The position numbers and the translations under genes were made by a program. This document shows, piece by piece, positions 1 through 8,697 of a DNA stretch of 64,000 nt (positions are counted from its first letter, which is position 1; each line of letters starts with the position of its first letter). This DNA is from Alkalihalobacillus sp. TS-13. Lineage in GTDB: Bacteria; Bacillota; Bacilli; Bacillales; Fictibacillaceae. Under the pieces are notes generated by a model. It ran no database searches, had not been told where the DNA came from, and was given only the letters and a program-made list of their open reading frames with translations. The stretch lies in the NCBI RefSeq assembly GCF_019720915.1, contig NZ_JAHKSI010000001.1, positions 1,550,001 to 1,614,000 on the forward strand, in the 5' to 3' direction.

Positions 1-123
1 GCGAACACGATGCATGGGTTTTTTTGCCTTTGTTGTCACCTCCCCTTTACGAAGCAAATTCCAAAAGGTGTATTCGTTTGTTGTGATAAACTATTTCATA
101 AAGAGAAAGGGTGATGCGGGAGT

Positions 124-1140
124 ATGAGTACGAAACTATTTGAACCGATTACTTTTCAAAATATGACTTTGAAGAACCGGATTGTCATGTCCCCGATGTG
201 CATGTATTCATGTGATGAACAGGATGGAAAAGTGACAAACTGGCATACGACACACTATACAAGCCGAGCAGTCGGACAAGTCGGATTAATCATTGTCGAG
301 GCGTCTGCTGTTCATCCACAGGGACGGATTTCCATGGAGGATCTTGGTATCTGGAACGATGAACAAGTCAAAGGTTTATCCAAGCTGGTGGATCTTGTAC
401 ATGAACAGGATTCAAAAATTGGAATCCAACTCGCTCATGCCGGCCGAAAAGCGATTGTCGAAGGACCGATCTACTCTTCCTCACCAGTCCCTTATAAAGA
501 GGGGATGGGAGTACCACTGGAAATGACAGTTGATCAAATCAAGCAGACAGTCGAAGATTTCCGCCAGGCTGCAAGACGAAGCCGAGAATCTGGATTTGAT
601 GTCATTGAAATCCATGGAGCACATGGATACTTGATCAATCAGTTCTTATCCCCATTGATCAATCAACGGACTGATCAATACGGGGGAACTAAAGAGAAAC
701 GGTTCCGCATCCTTCGTGAGATCATCACTGCAGTGAAATCAGAATGGGTCGGTCCGATCTTCGTACGGATCTCAGCAAATGATTACAACACTTCTGGCTA
801 TACTGTGGAGGATTACATAGACTATGCCAAATGGATGAAAGATCTGGGTGTCGATCTCATCGATTGCAGTTCTGGAGGGGTTGTCCCTGCTAAGATCAAT
901 CCATACCCAGGATATCAAGTGCAATATGCTGAAAAGCTTCGAGAAGAAGCTTCAATTGCTACAGGTGCTGTTGGTATGATCACCTCTCCTCTACATGCTG
1001 AAGAAATCCTGCAGAACGGACGTGCCGATTTGGTATTTTTAGCCCGTGAACTGTTACGCGACCCGTACTGGTCAAGAAGAGCTGCCCAAGAGCTGAATGT
1101 GGAAATGCAACCGCCGAAACAATATGAAAGAGGGTGGTAA
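124..1140 (+). CDS. namA: NADPH dehydrogenase NamA (old yellow enzyme)
   Basis: FMN-dependent ene-reductase that reduces activated C=C bonds of enones, nitro compounds and similar electrophiles with NADPH; cytosolic. The whole 338-residue protein is one TIM-barrel OYE domain and has the same length as B. subtilis YqjM. Family motifs visible are PMCMYS near the N-terminus (the YqjM-type Cys and Tyr near the flavin), HAGRK around residue 105, HGAHGYL around 163-169 (substrate-binding His pair) and [10 protein letters not shown] near the C-terminus (the inter-subunit Arg region). AAAGGGTGAT sits 8 bases before the ATG. It stands alone and is followed by a hairpin terminator. Its position at one end of the yqj region matches B. 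subtilis yqjM. Confidence 0.93.
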   Translation: MSTKLFEPITFQNMTLKNRIVMSPMCMYSCDEQDGKVTNWHTTHYTSRAVGQVGLIIVEASAVHPQGRISMEDLGIWNDEQVKGLSKLVDLVHEQDSKIGIQLAHAGRKAIVEGPIYSSSPVPYKEGMGVPLEMTVDQIKQTVEDFRQAARRSRESGFDVIEIHGAHGYLINQFLSPLINQRTDQYGGTKEKRFRILREIITAVKSEWVGPIFVRISANDYNTSGYTVEDYIDYAKWMKDLGVDLIDCSSGGVVPAKINPYPGYQVQYAEKLREEASIATGAVGMITSPLHAEEILQNGRADLVFLARELLRDPYWSRRAAQELNVEMQPPKQYERGW

Positions 1141-1208
1141 TTCTGTCCGGCAAGTTACTAAATCAAGCTATAACCCAATCAAAAAAGAGAGTCCTTTTTA
1201 ATCCACAC

Positions 1209-1248
1209 AAAGAGAGCTTGAAACACAGGCTCTCTTTATATTTTTGTA
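1209..1248 (+). terminator. Rho-independent terminator after namA
   Basis: Nine-base perfect stem (AAAGAGAGC / GCTCTCTTT) with an 11-base loop, followed by a T-rich stretch. Confidence 0.8.
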
Positions 1249-1308
1249 AATCCTCTTACAATTCCCCCCTTCTTAACCACGATTAGGATTTTTGTATTTT
1301 ATACATTT

Positions 1309-1608
1309 GGCTTTATTAATCTTTGTGGTTGATCTTAAACGAAATTCACGACACTCCTGCAGGAACAGTGAGCCAGGTGAGACCCCGCAGTGACGAAGGA
1401 GCGAGGAAGCTTGCGGAAGTAGGTAAATGCAGGAAGTGATGTCCAGCTCAGCGACCAGTCACTTGGATCACTTCAAACTTCCTGCGGCGGCAGCCTACTC
1501 ATCAGTTTTCCAGTGACCTTCGTGACTAATCGGGTCGCTTCCGCTTTTCTTACGTCCGCGGAAAGGGAGTGAATTTCGAAGAAATCAACATCAATCTTTA
1601 ACAAAGCC
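1309..1608 (+). repeat. MITE-like dispersed intergenic repeat, copy 1
   Basis: About 300 bp, non-coding. Outer terminal inverted repeats run GGCTTTATTAATC...GGTTGAT on the left, with GTTGATTTC-type sequence and CTTTAACAAAGCC on the right. Inside them lies a second inverted pair, CGAAATTCACG / GAGTGAATTTCG. The core carries GAGCCAGGTGAGACCCCGCAG and a potential hairpin pairing GCGACCAGTCAC with GTGACT...GGGTCGC. Related copies lie near 21.5 kb, 48.8 kb and 60 kb, with fragments near 36.5 and 37.7 kb. No transposase is inside, so it would have to be moved in trans if it is mobile. Confidence 0.8.
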
Positions 1609-1713
1609 AGACATTTAATACCAATCACCCATAATGTTGAGAATTTTCAATCTTTTGAAAGGATAATAGCCATGACAGCGTTTTAACATGTAATGTTACC
1701 GTTTACATAAGGT

Positions 1714-1742
1714 TTGAAAAAGAAAACATTGTTTTGTGTAAT
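1714..1742 (+). promoter_or_regulatory. Candidate SigA promoter of gapN
   Basis: TTGAAA, 17-base spacer, TGTAAT, with a TG just before the -10. It lies 38 bases upstream of the GTG start of the dehydrogenase gene. Confidence 0.55.
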
Positions 1743-1779
1743 AGAATGAATAATTAAAAAAATGTGAAGGAGTGAATGA

Positions 1780-3177
1780 GTGATTAGCACAACATTTTTA
1801 AGTAAAGAAAAGGAAATCTATTCTGTCACTGGCAAAGAACGGATCGGCGTGGTCCCCATTATGGAAAAAGAAGCAGCAGAAAAAGCGATCAGTAAAGCGA
1901 AAGAAGGTCAACCGCAATGGGCGGAGATTGAATTATACAAGAGAGCTGAAATTCTTCATGATTGGGCAGGTCAATTGTTAAAAAACCAGCCGAACATTGC
2001 TGAAGTGATTTCCAAAGAAGTCGGCAAAGGATATAACGCAGCAAAAAAAGAAGTTGCTCGTACAGCTGACCTTATTCGCTACGTTGCTGAAGAAGGTTGC
2101 AGAATGCACGGTGAATTGATGAAAGGTGATTCATTCAAAGGAGGAAAAGCAACAAAAATGGCGATGGTGGATCAGGCTCCATTAGGTGTCATTCTTGCCA
2201 TCTCACCATTCAACTACCCCGTAAACCTTGCTGCTTCGAAGATCGCACCTGCCCTCATCAGTGGTAATGCTGTCGTCTTCAAGCCTGCCTCTCAAGGTGC
2301 TTTAAGCGGGTCGCTTATGGTAAAGGCGCTCCTACAAACAGATATTCCTCAAGAAGTGGTCCAAACAGTGACTGGAAAAGGATCTGATATTGGAGACTTG
2401 CTCGTTACACATCCTGATATTGACATGATTACCTTCACAGGAAGTTCAGCAACGGGACAAGCGATCTCTCAAAAAGCCAAAATGAAGCCTGTTGTTTTGG
2501 AACTAGGCGGCAAAGATCCAGCCATTGTTTTAGAGGATGCTGATTTATCATTAGCGGCGGAACAGATTGTCAGTGGTGCTTTTTCTTATTCTGGACAACG
2601 TTGTACGGCGATCAAACGGGTATTGGCTGATCAACAGATCTCTGATGAACTTGTTAGTAAAATCAAGGAGCAGGTTGAACAATTATCTGTGGGATTACCT
2701 GAAGAAAATGCTACGGTCACACCTTTGATCAATACACAAGCTGCCGATTATGTGGAGGAGTTAATTGAAGACGCTTTGGAAAAAGGGGCCACTCCCGTTT
2801 TGAATCATACAAGAAAAGACAACTTGATCTCCCCTGCTCTTCTCGATCATGTCACCACTGATATGAGAATCGCTTGGGAAGAGCCATTCGGACCTGTCCT
2901 ACCGATCCTGCGTTTTAAGGAAGAAGCAGAAATGATCAAGATTGCAAACAATTCGGAATATGGACTTCAAGCAAGCATTTTTACCAAAAACGTTCAAAAA
3001 GCGCTTTTTATGGGATCTAAGCTGAACGTTGGATCTGTCCAGCTGAATGCGAAAACAGAGCGCGGACCAGATCACTTTCCGTTCATCGGAACCAAAAGCT
3101 CTGGCCTTGGCTCTCAAGGCATCCGGCGCAGTATTGAATCCATGACGCGTGATAAACTTTTTGTCTTGAATCTATAA
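1780..3177 (+). CDS. gapN: NADP-dependent non-phosphorylating glyceraldehyde-3-phosphate dehydrogenase
   Basis: Aldehyde dehydrogenase superfamily. GapN oxidises glyceraldehyde-3-phosphate directly to 3-phosphoglycerate and yields NADPH, bypassing one ATP-forming step of glycolysis. The 465 residues contain the Rossmann stretch FTGSSATG, the catalytic Glu motif LELGGKDPAI around 237-246 and the catalytic Cys in SYSGQRCTA around 272. ISPFNYPVNLA and WEEPFGPVLPI closely resemble streptococcal GapN. The N-terminus is about 10-15 residues shorter than in S. mutans GapN. The start is GTG, with AAGGAG 7 bases upstream. It is monocistronic. A succinate-semialdehyde or other ALDH is possible, but similarity to GapN is spread over the whole length. 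Confidence 0.85.
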   Translation: MISTTFLSKEKEIYSVTGKERIGVVPIMEKEAAEKAISKAKEGQPQWAEIELYKRAEILHDWAGQLLKNQPNIAEVISKEVGKGYNAAKKEVARTADLIRYVAEEGCRMHGELMKGDSFKGGKATKMAMVDQAPLGVILAISPFNYPVNLAASKIAPALISGNAVVFKPASQGALSGSLMVKALLQTDIPQEVVQTVTGKGSDIGDLLVTHPDIDMITFTGSSATGQAISQKAKMKPVVLELGGKDPAIVLEDADLSLAAEQIVSGAFSYSGQRCTAIKRVLADQQISDELVSKIKEQVEQLSVGLPEENATVTPLINTQAADYVEELIEDALEKGATPVLNHTRKDNLISPALLDHVTTDMRIAWEEPFGPVLPILRFKEEAEMIKIANNSEYGLQASIFTKNVQKALFMGSKLNVGSVQLNAKTERGPDHFPFIGTKSSGLGSQGIRRSIESMTRDKLFVLNL

Positions 3178-3219
3178 ACTTTATAAATGAAGGCTGTCTT
3201 CTAAAAGATTGTTGATAAA

Positions 3220-3916
3220 AATAAGGGTGTACCCTAATGTATGATATGCTCCCCTAAAGGTAGACAGATGTAAAATAAAATCTGTTTACCTAGGGGAGTT
3301 TTTATATGGCCAGACAATACTACTCTGTAAAATTTAAGGTTAAAGTTATACGAGCTTATGAACAAGGGGATTTAACCATTAAAGAAATCTGTTCTAAATT
3401 TACAATTACAAAAACCTCTTTTTATAAATGAATCTATCGCTATACCGAATTTGGTATACAAGGACTGGAAATATCAAAAGGATGGAAACCTTATTCGGGA
3501 GAAAATAAGGAAGCAGCGATCAAGCTACGAGTCAGTTAAATGAGGAACAGCACCCTTTAATCCATAGTGATCGCGGATATCAGTATACTTCAAAGGGATT
3601 TAAAAAACGGGTTAAGAAGGCTGAAATGACACACAGTATGTCACGTGTGGGGAAATGTATCGATAATGGACCGATGGAATCTTTTTGGGGGGCTCTAAAG
3701 TCTGAGAAATATTATTTATCCAAGTATGATACATTCGAAGCACTTTCTTTGGCAATTGATGAATACATACACTTTTACAATTATGAACGATTACAAAAAG
3801 GACGAAACGGCCTTAGTCCTATGGAGTACAGGGCTAAAGCCGCTTAACGTTGTATTAATTATTTTAACTGTCTACTTTACAGGGTGCTGTTCAGTGCTTA
3901 GGTGTGCGCCCTTATT
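3220..3916 (+). mobile_element. Degenerate IS3-family (IS150-like) insertion sequence
   Basis: About 700 bp, against about 1.3-1.5 kb for intact members. Imperfect terminal inverted repeats are visible: AATAAGGGTGTACCCTAA on the left pairs with the complement of TTAGGTGTGCGCCCTTATT on the right. Further in, CCCTAAAGGTAGACAG is matched by CCCTGTAAAGTAGACAG read from the right end. It carries a 5' orfA fragment and the 3' third of orfB, with the middle deleted. No clean target duplication was seen. Confidence 0.8.
3306..3847 (+). pseudogene. IS3-family transposase remnant (orfA start plus orfB end)
   Basis: From the ATG at 3306 the reading frame encodes an IS3 orfA helix-turn-helix start (MARQYYSVKFKVKVIRAY). 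A TGA around 3429 then replaces an expected Trp codon, and sense sequence resumes with IYRYTEFGIQGL. After a deletion near 3530 the end of orfB is intact: HPLIHSDRGYQYTS (second catalytic Asp), then NGPMESFWG (catalytic Glu) and YNYERLQKGRNGLSPMEY, ending at a TAA at 3845. The first catalytic Asp region is missing, so it cannot encode an active transposase. Confidence 0.88.
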
Positions 3917-4172
3917 TTGAGTTTACGGTGGAGCTTCTTCTATTAAAGCCCCTTTATTTGAAGGTTCTCTTTTAAAAATCAATTAAATTAGTAGTGGCTT
4001 TATTTTCAATACCCCAATATAACTGTTGTCTCATGATATCTGAACAATTCATCATGTCCAGTGACTCTCCTTCCCTTTCAAAACAAAATTGGTTTCAGAA
4101 CTTTCATGAATCTTGCAAGAATAACAAAAAGGAAAACAACACAAAGTAAGGGAAAAAGGTCTGGATCATAAG

Positions 4173-5261
4173 ATGAAAATCCTCATACTCCCTTTATTAC
4201 AATTTCCCTCTGGTCATCACCAGACAGCTGATGCTATAAGCGCATATCTCAAGGAAATCGACCCTTCTATCACTATTAAAAAGGTCGACATTTTCTCATA
4301 TACTTCTCCGTTGGCTGAACAACTCACTTCTTATTTCTATTTGACAGCGATTAAAAAGCTTCCCTCTTTTTATAGCCGGATTTATCGAAATAATGCATGT
4401 AGGAAAGAGGTCCAACGTTTGTCATTTTATGAAATCATCTTTTTGAAAAGCATCAAAAAGCTGATTAATCAAGAAAATCCGGATCTGATCATTTGTACGC
4501 ATTGCCTTCCTTCCTCATTAATAAGCCTTTTAAAGAAGGAAGAACAATTGTCTGTGCCTGTGATCAATGTTTATACGGATTATTTCATCAATTCAATATG
4601 GGGACTTGACCAAATTGACTTGCATCTCGCACCAAGCAGATCATTGAAAAATCATCTAGAATCTCAATCTGTTTCTCCTGAAAATATTTCTGTAACAGGC
4701 ATCCCCGTCCACCCCCTCATCACCCCGAGGGTTGGCGGAAATGCCCGAAAGGACCCTCCTTACCACGTATTGGTATCGGGTGGGAATTTAGGAGTCGGAG
4801 CAATAGAGAAGATCAAATTCACATCATTTTCAGGTAAAATCAAATACTTTGTATTATGCGGAAAAAATCAACAGCTATACAGACGTATTGAACAAATGGA
4901 CCGTCCTTTCCTCAAACCCCTTTCTTACATATCTTCAAGAGAAGAAATGAACCACCTTTATGAAGAGATGGAGATCATGTTATCAAAACCAGGGGGTGTA
5001 ACGATCAGTGAATGCCTCCGTAAAGGGATTCCGCTTTGTCTTCTGGAAACCCTTCCAGGCCCGGAAGAACAAAATGAACGATTTTTAATGGAAGAAAACC
5101 TTGCCATAAAAATAAATCTTGACGAATTAGAAAACAGCCTTCTCGACTTCCTGGAAAATAGTATGGAAAAGCAAAAGGTCCAACAGAGCCTTTCAGATCA
5201 CTTGAAAGATCAGGAGAACCTCAAAACCATATTAAACGATTTCATCAAAAATAAGCTATAA
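4173..5261 (+). CDS. MGDG-synthase/UgtP-like glycosyltransferase
   Basis: Family GT28-type glycosyltransferase of 362 residues. The N-terminal acceptor half begins MKILILPLLQFPSGHHQTADA, cut here at the GH-Q-A signature of monogalactosyl-diacylglycerol synthases and UgtP-like enzymes. The C-terminal donor half has VSGGNLGVG and the nucleotide-sugar site SKPGGVTISECLRKGIP around 273-289. The family transfers hexose from a UDP-sugar to diacylglycerol or another lipid at the membrane. Donor and acceptor cannot be read from the sequence. Nearby lipid kinases and a phosphodiesterase suggest a lipid substrate. It ends in a terminator shared with the convergent aldolase-like gene. A true UgtP would normally be around 380 residues, so this is probably a paralogue. 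Confidence 0.75.
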   Translation: MKILILPLLQFPSGHHQTADAISAYLKEIDPSITIKKVDIFSYTSPLAEQLTSYFYLTAIKKLPSFYSRIYRNNACRKEVQRLSFYEIIFLKSIKKLINQENPDLIICTHCLPSSLISLLKKEEQLSVPVINVYTDYFINSIWGLDQIDLHLAPSRSLKNHLESQSVSPENISVTGIPVHPLITPRVGGNARKDPPYHVLVSGGNLGVGAIEKIKFTSFSGKIKYFVLCGKNQQLYRRIEQMDRPFLKPLSYISSREEMNHLYEEMEIMLSKPGGVTISECLRKGIPLCLLETLPGPEEQNERFLMEENLAIKINLDELENSLLDFLENSMEKQKVQQSLSDHLKDQENLKTILNDFIKNKL

Positions 5262-5294
5262 AAGATGACCAGGGATGGCTCCCTGGTCATCTTT
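5261..5294. terminator. Bidirectional terminator between convergent genes
   Basis: Perfect 15-base stem (AAAGATGACCAGGGA and its complement) with a 4-base loop TGGC. A/T runs on both sides allow use from either strand. Confidence 0.88.
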
Positions 5295-5296
5295 AA

Positions 5297-6379
5297 CTAG
5301 TTCATCGGTACTTGCCTGATGATCTTACCGTCAATCCGTTCAAAGATGTCATCCAAGTCATGGCCAGTTATCGTCAGACCATGGTTTTTCAAACCGATTA
5401 CAGCTCGTGATGGGTCTGGCGCTTTTTTGACAAGATCCGCAACGGCTTCGGCAAGCTGCAAAGTACCACATGGATAATTCACCTCTGTAGCCTCGATATC
5501 CTCCATCCATGCATGGACATGGACAATTGCACCTACATCTGGATGCTCCCTATAGATCATCCAATGTTCGATTGCATCAACTGAAGCCCTTTTCGGTGTA
5601 ACCTTAGGCGGTATGCTGATTTCCATCGTATTTTTAGTTGGATTATATCCTTTAATATAGAGGATATCTTGTCCAATTCTTTTCATATTGGACTTGTCGA
5701 TTCCGCTAGCACTCATCCAAAAATCCTTGTGATCATGACGGCTGCTGAGATTCCCGTAACTTAACCCGCCGATCCCATACAGCTTTTTCAGTTGGCGCAT
5801 ATCTCTCTCAGACAGATATGTTTCTAGGGGAAATGGGGCCGGAAGCAAATCCATTTCATCAAGTTTTTTTCCGGAATCACGCAATTTATATGTTATTTCA
5901 TTACCTTCCCATAGAGTGTCACCTAAATCTTCAACAAATTCATTGTCGATGACCAATTGTGCCGACGCTATCGGCTCTAACCGATTATAGACCTGGTTAT
6001 AAAAGTCCTGCCCATTCGAGTATTCCATTCTATAAAATCCTTGTTCTGGTGAGATGAAATACAATTCTGTGGTATCCCCCTTGTGAAGGACATAGATCAG
6101 ATGATTAGCAAGAGATCTGATCAAATAAGGATAGGCTGTCTCAAATGTATTGTCATTTATTGAATCAACTTCAAGAATCGATATGACGAAGGTGGCTTGC
6201 GCTTTACGGCGAAAAGGTCTTGGTTTCTCAGAATCAATCAGATTGAAGACGACACGTATTTCATTGTCGGTGTTCTCTTCAAAATTATATCCCCTTTCAG
6301 TAAAGGTCTGTTTCAAACCATCAGCAAATTCCTCAAGAAAGTCGCTTGGCTTAACTCCTGTGATTGTAAAATTTTTCAT
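5297..6379 (-). CDS. Class II aldolase/adducin-family protein with an unassigned N-terminal domain
   Basis: 360 residues. The C-terminal half (about 185-355) is a class II aldolase/adducin fold: GGLSYGNLSSRH, SASGIDKSN, the metal-ligand motif HVHAW around 289 and LKNHGLT around 332 supply the three His expected for the zinc site. Members cleave or epimerise sugar phosphates such as fuculose-1-P or ribulose-5-P, or dehydrate methylthioribulose-1-P. The N-terminal ~180 residues match no domain I recognise. AAGGAG lies 10 bases upstream of the ATG. It is the distal gene of a two-gene unit with the zinc dehydrogenase (29-base gap), so the two probably act on the same substrate. That substrate is unknown. 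Confidence 0.7.
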   Translation of the reverse strand: MKNFTITGVKPSDFLEEFADGLKQTFTERGYNFEENTDNEIRVVFNLIDSEKPRPFRRKAQATFVISILEVDSINDNTFETAYPYLIRSLANHLIYVLHKGDTTELYFISPEQGFYRMEYSNGQDFYNQVYNRLEPIASAQLVIDNEFVEDLGDTLWEGNEITYKLRDSGKKLDEMDLLPAPFPLETYLSERDMRQLKKLYGIGGLSYGNLSSRHDHKDFWMSASGIDKSNMKRIGQDILYIKGYNPTKNTMEISIPPKVTPKRASVDAIEHWMIYREHPDVGAIVHVHAWMEDIEATEVNYPCGTLQLAEAVADLVKKAPDPSRAVIGLKNHGLTITGHDLDDIFERIDGKIIRQVPMN

Positions 6380-6408
6380 CTTCTGTCAACTCCTTTTTTA
6401 GATTAAAA

Positions 6409-7632
6409 TCATGGTTCGAAAACTACTTTGACGGTATCTTTCTTTCCTTTGCTTGTAACTGCTCTTAAGGCATTTTGATAATTTTCTAACGGAAATCTGT
6501 GGGTGATCATCGGTGAAAGGTCAACTTTGCCCTCTTTTATCAATTGAATAGCTAACGCAAAGGTCCTGACCAGTTTCCCATTGTATGTCTCAGTGCTATA
6601 GGCGAACGTTCCTTTTATCTCCAACTCGTTCAACCAGACCGTCGTCCAATCTATCCCATCCATGAGGCCAGCCAATCCTAACAAAACGACTCTTCCGCCA
6701 TTCCTGGTAAATCGTAAAGCATCATTGATACTCTGTTTCCTGCCTACACATTCAAAAACGCTGTCCACTCCTCCTTCAATGACGTTTGGACCAAATAAAG
6801 GAGATAGAACAGTAGCGTCAATTACCTGTGCTAAGGCATTGTCATAGCCGGACTTAGATAGATTAACAACTTCATCAGCGCCGTAATAGGCGGCCAATTC
6901 ACCCTGGAAACGATATTTGACAAGACTGACGATTTTACAGGGAAGGTCCAGCGCACGGATTGCAGCGACTGTGCATAATCCAAGGACCCCTCCACCGATT
7001 ACTAGAACGGTATCCCCTTTCTTCGGTTGACTTCTCATTACACTGTGGATCGCGCAACTGAAAGGTTCAACCAGAACACCATTCAAATCATCGACTTCGT
7101 CGGGAAGGCTGAAAATTTGACTTTTATGTGCCACGATACAAGGGCTCCATCCACCGCTGGTATCCCGGCAGGCACCAGTCAATAATCCCGGGGAAATTGA
7201 GCCCTCGGTCTTTCGTTCACATAAGCTGTAGTTCTGTTCCTGACATGGTCGACATGGCTCTTCAATCCCTCTGACTTTACAAGACAAAATCGGATCGACT
7301 GCCACCCTTTGTCCCTTTTGAACTCCCTTTACATTTGCACCTGTTTCAGTAACGGTTCCCACGATTTCATGACCGATGGTAAATGGAAAGGAAACATAGG
7401 GAGAAGTTGCGGGACTGTCTTTGAGAAAGATCAGATTCAAATCGCTTCCACAAATGCCGCTGTATTTGACCTTCACTCGCACCCAATCCTCATTCGGTAA
7501 TTCTTTTTGTTGGTGGTCAGAATACTGTAAGCAGGAAAATCGCGGGTCCCAATATGCTTTTGTTGAAATACGACCAGCAATTTTTGAGAATATGTATCTT
7601 GGTTTGCTGAAATTGAACTGAATGGCTTTCAT
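6409..7632 (-). CDS. Zinc-binding medium-chain alcohol dehydrogenase
   Basis: MDR-family NAD(P)-dependent dehydrogenase of 407 residues. The GroES-like domain has the catalytic zinc ligands in YSGICGSD and GHEIVG. A cysteine-rich lobe at about 113-133 (C...CRPCQEQNYSLC) is an altered version of the four-Cys structural zinc loop. The Rossmann domain contains VIGGGVLGLC around 208-217. It resembles threonine/sorbitol/butanediol dehydrogenases but has about 50 extra residues, partly an N-terminal extension. It is transcribed with the class II aldolase-like gene and diverges from the lipid kinase gene. Palindromic operators lie in the shared promoter region. The substrate is not predictable. Confidence 0.75.
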   Translation of the reverse strand: MKAIQFNFSKPRYIFSKIAGRISTKAYWDPRFSCLQYSDHQQKELPNEDWVRVKVKYSGICGSDLNLIFLKDSPATSPYVSFPFTIGHEIVGTVTETGANVKGVQKGQRVAVDPILSCKVRGIEEPCRPCQEQNYSLCERKTEGSISPGLLTGACRDTSGGWSPCIVAHKSQIFSLPDEVDDLNGVLVEPFSCAIHSVMRSQPKKGDTVLVIGGGVLGLCTVAAIRALDLPCKIVSLVKYRFQGELAAYYGADEVVNLSKSGYDNALAQVIDATVLSPLFGPNVIEGGVDSVFECVGRKQSINDALRFTRNGGRVVLLGLAGLMDGIDWTTVWLNELEIKGTFAYSTETYNGKLVRTFALAIQLIKEGKVDLSPMITHRFPLENYQNALRAVTSKGKKDTVKVVFEP

Positions 7633-7651
7633 TTCTCAAGCTCCCTTCTAT

Positions 7652-7693
7652 TTGGATAATATATCCAACATCAAAATGGTTATTCACCATTTT
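7652..7693. promoter_or_regulatory. Two palindromic operators in a divergent promoter region
   Basis: TTGGATA-N3-TATCCAA at 7652-7668 and AAAATGGT-N5-ACCATTTT at 7673-7693. Both are perfect inverted repeats lying between the dehydrogenase start (7632, minus) and the lipid kinase start (7775, plus). This fits one or two dimeric repressors, but no regulator is encoded beside them. Confidence 0.5.
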
Positions 7694-7774
7694 TATGGTT
7701 TATAAAATAATCTAAGGACTAATATGTCGGGTTCTGGAGAAATTAAGTTTGATTAATTAAAAAGAGGGTTTATC

Positions 7775-8668
7775 ATGTCAACATTTAAAAAAGCAACAGT
7801 CATTTATAACCCCGGATGCGGCAAAAGAAAAAATCATAAACACGTACCCAGGTTGCTCCACCATCTTACTGATCTTGGATTTGACCTGGAAACCTATTCA
7901 ATTGAAGATTTTGATCAAGTTGATCGCCCCATTACGGATGCATGTAGACAAAAAGTCCATTCCATCTTCATCTTGGGAGGCGATGGAACAGTCAACAGGT
8001 GTATCCAAACAATTTCCACCGAAGGGTACAGGCCGAATGTCGGTATCATCCCGCTTGGTACCAGCAATGAGTTCGCAAAATACTTAGGAATGCCCAACAA
8101 ACTTCTAGACACGATCCCTCTTATTGGTCGACAAACGATAAAACCGATCGATATCGGAAAAATCGGCAACCGATACTTTGGTAATATCGCTGCAGCCGGC
8201 TGGTTGACAGATATTACCTATAATACCTCCCCTACCCTTAAATCATGGCTTGGTGAATTGGCTTATTGTCTTTCCTTTTTTAGAACTTACCTATTTACAA
8301 AACAAACATCTGATATTTCGATCACCCTTCAAAAAGAAGTTTTACAGGACCTATCACTTTTTTTGATCATGAATGGAAATGCATTAGGGCCTTTTGAACG
8401 TTTAATTGATTCTGCAAATCGTAAAGACGGTCATTTCCATTTAGTAGCCTTACACAAAGAAGATAAAATCAGACTATTTTTTTCATTGCTTTGTAAAATG
8501 GTCCATTTACCTCATAAGACCACGCCTTTTAAGTATCAATCCGTGTGTTCCGTAGAACTTTCATTTTCAGAAACAATGCCGTTCAATCTGGATGGGGAAC
8601 AGGTATATCTCGACAACTTCAGTTTTGAGGTATTACCATCACACCTAAATGTCTATACTTCAAATTAA
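7775..8668 (+). CDS. Diacylglycerol/lipid kinase family protein (first of pair)
   Basis: DAGK/YegS-type lipid kinase of 297 residues that would phosphorylate a lipid hydroxyl with ATP at the membrane face. The N-terminal catalytic domain has the nucleotide-binding signature ILGGDGTVNR at about 67-76. In the second signature, IPLGTSNEFAKYLG around 91-104, the usual GTGNDFA glycine/aspartate become S and E, a divergence shared with few DAGK proteins. The C-terminal beta-sandwich ends with NLDGEQVY. AGAGGG precedes the ATG. It is followed 29 bases later by a second lipid kinase gene. The two paralogues are quite different from each other, so distinct substrates are likely. Confidence 0.75.
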   Translation: MSTFKKATVIYNPGCGKRKNHKHVPRLLHHLTDLGFDLETYSIEDFDQVDRPITDACRQKVHSIFILGGDGTVNRCIQTISTEGYRPNVGIIPLGTSNEFAKYLGMPNKLLDTIPLIGRQTIKPIDIGKIGNRYFGNIAAAGWLTDITYNTSPTLKSWLGELAYCLSFFRTYLFTKQTSDISITLQKEVLQDLSLFLIMNGNALGPFERLIDSANRKDGHFHLVALHKEDKIRLFFSLLCKMVHLPHKTTPFKYQSVCSVELSFSETMPFNLDGEQVYLDNFSFEVLPSHLNVYTSN

Positions 8669-8697
8669 TTAAGTTATTTAGGAAGACAGGTGATCAT

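Noticed and set aside
1-39. Possible start of a minus-strand gene at the window edge (GTG at 39 or ATG at 15)
   Set aside because: A purine-rich GGGGAGGTG is present but spacing suits neither start well, and fewer than 13 codons are visible.
3626-3847. Stand-alone 73-residue integrase-like gene
   Set aside because: It is the 3' end of a deleted IS3 orfB; the frame continues upstream without a ribosome site, so it is counted as part of the pseudogene.
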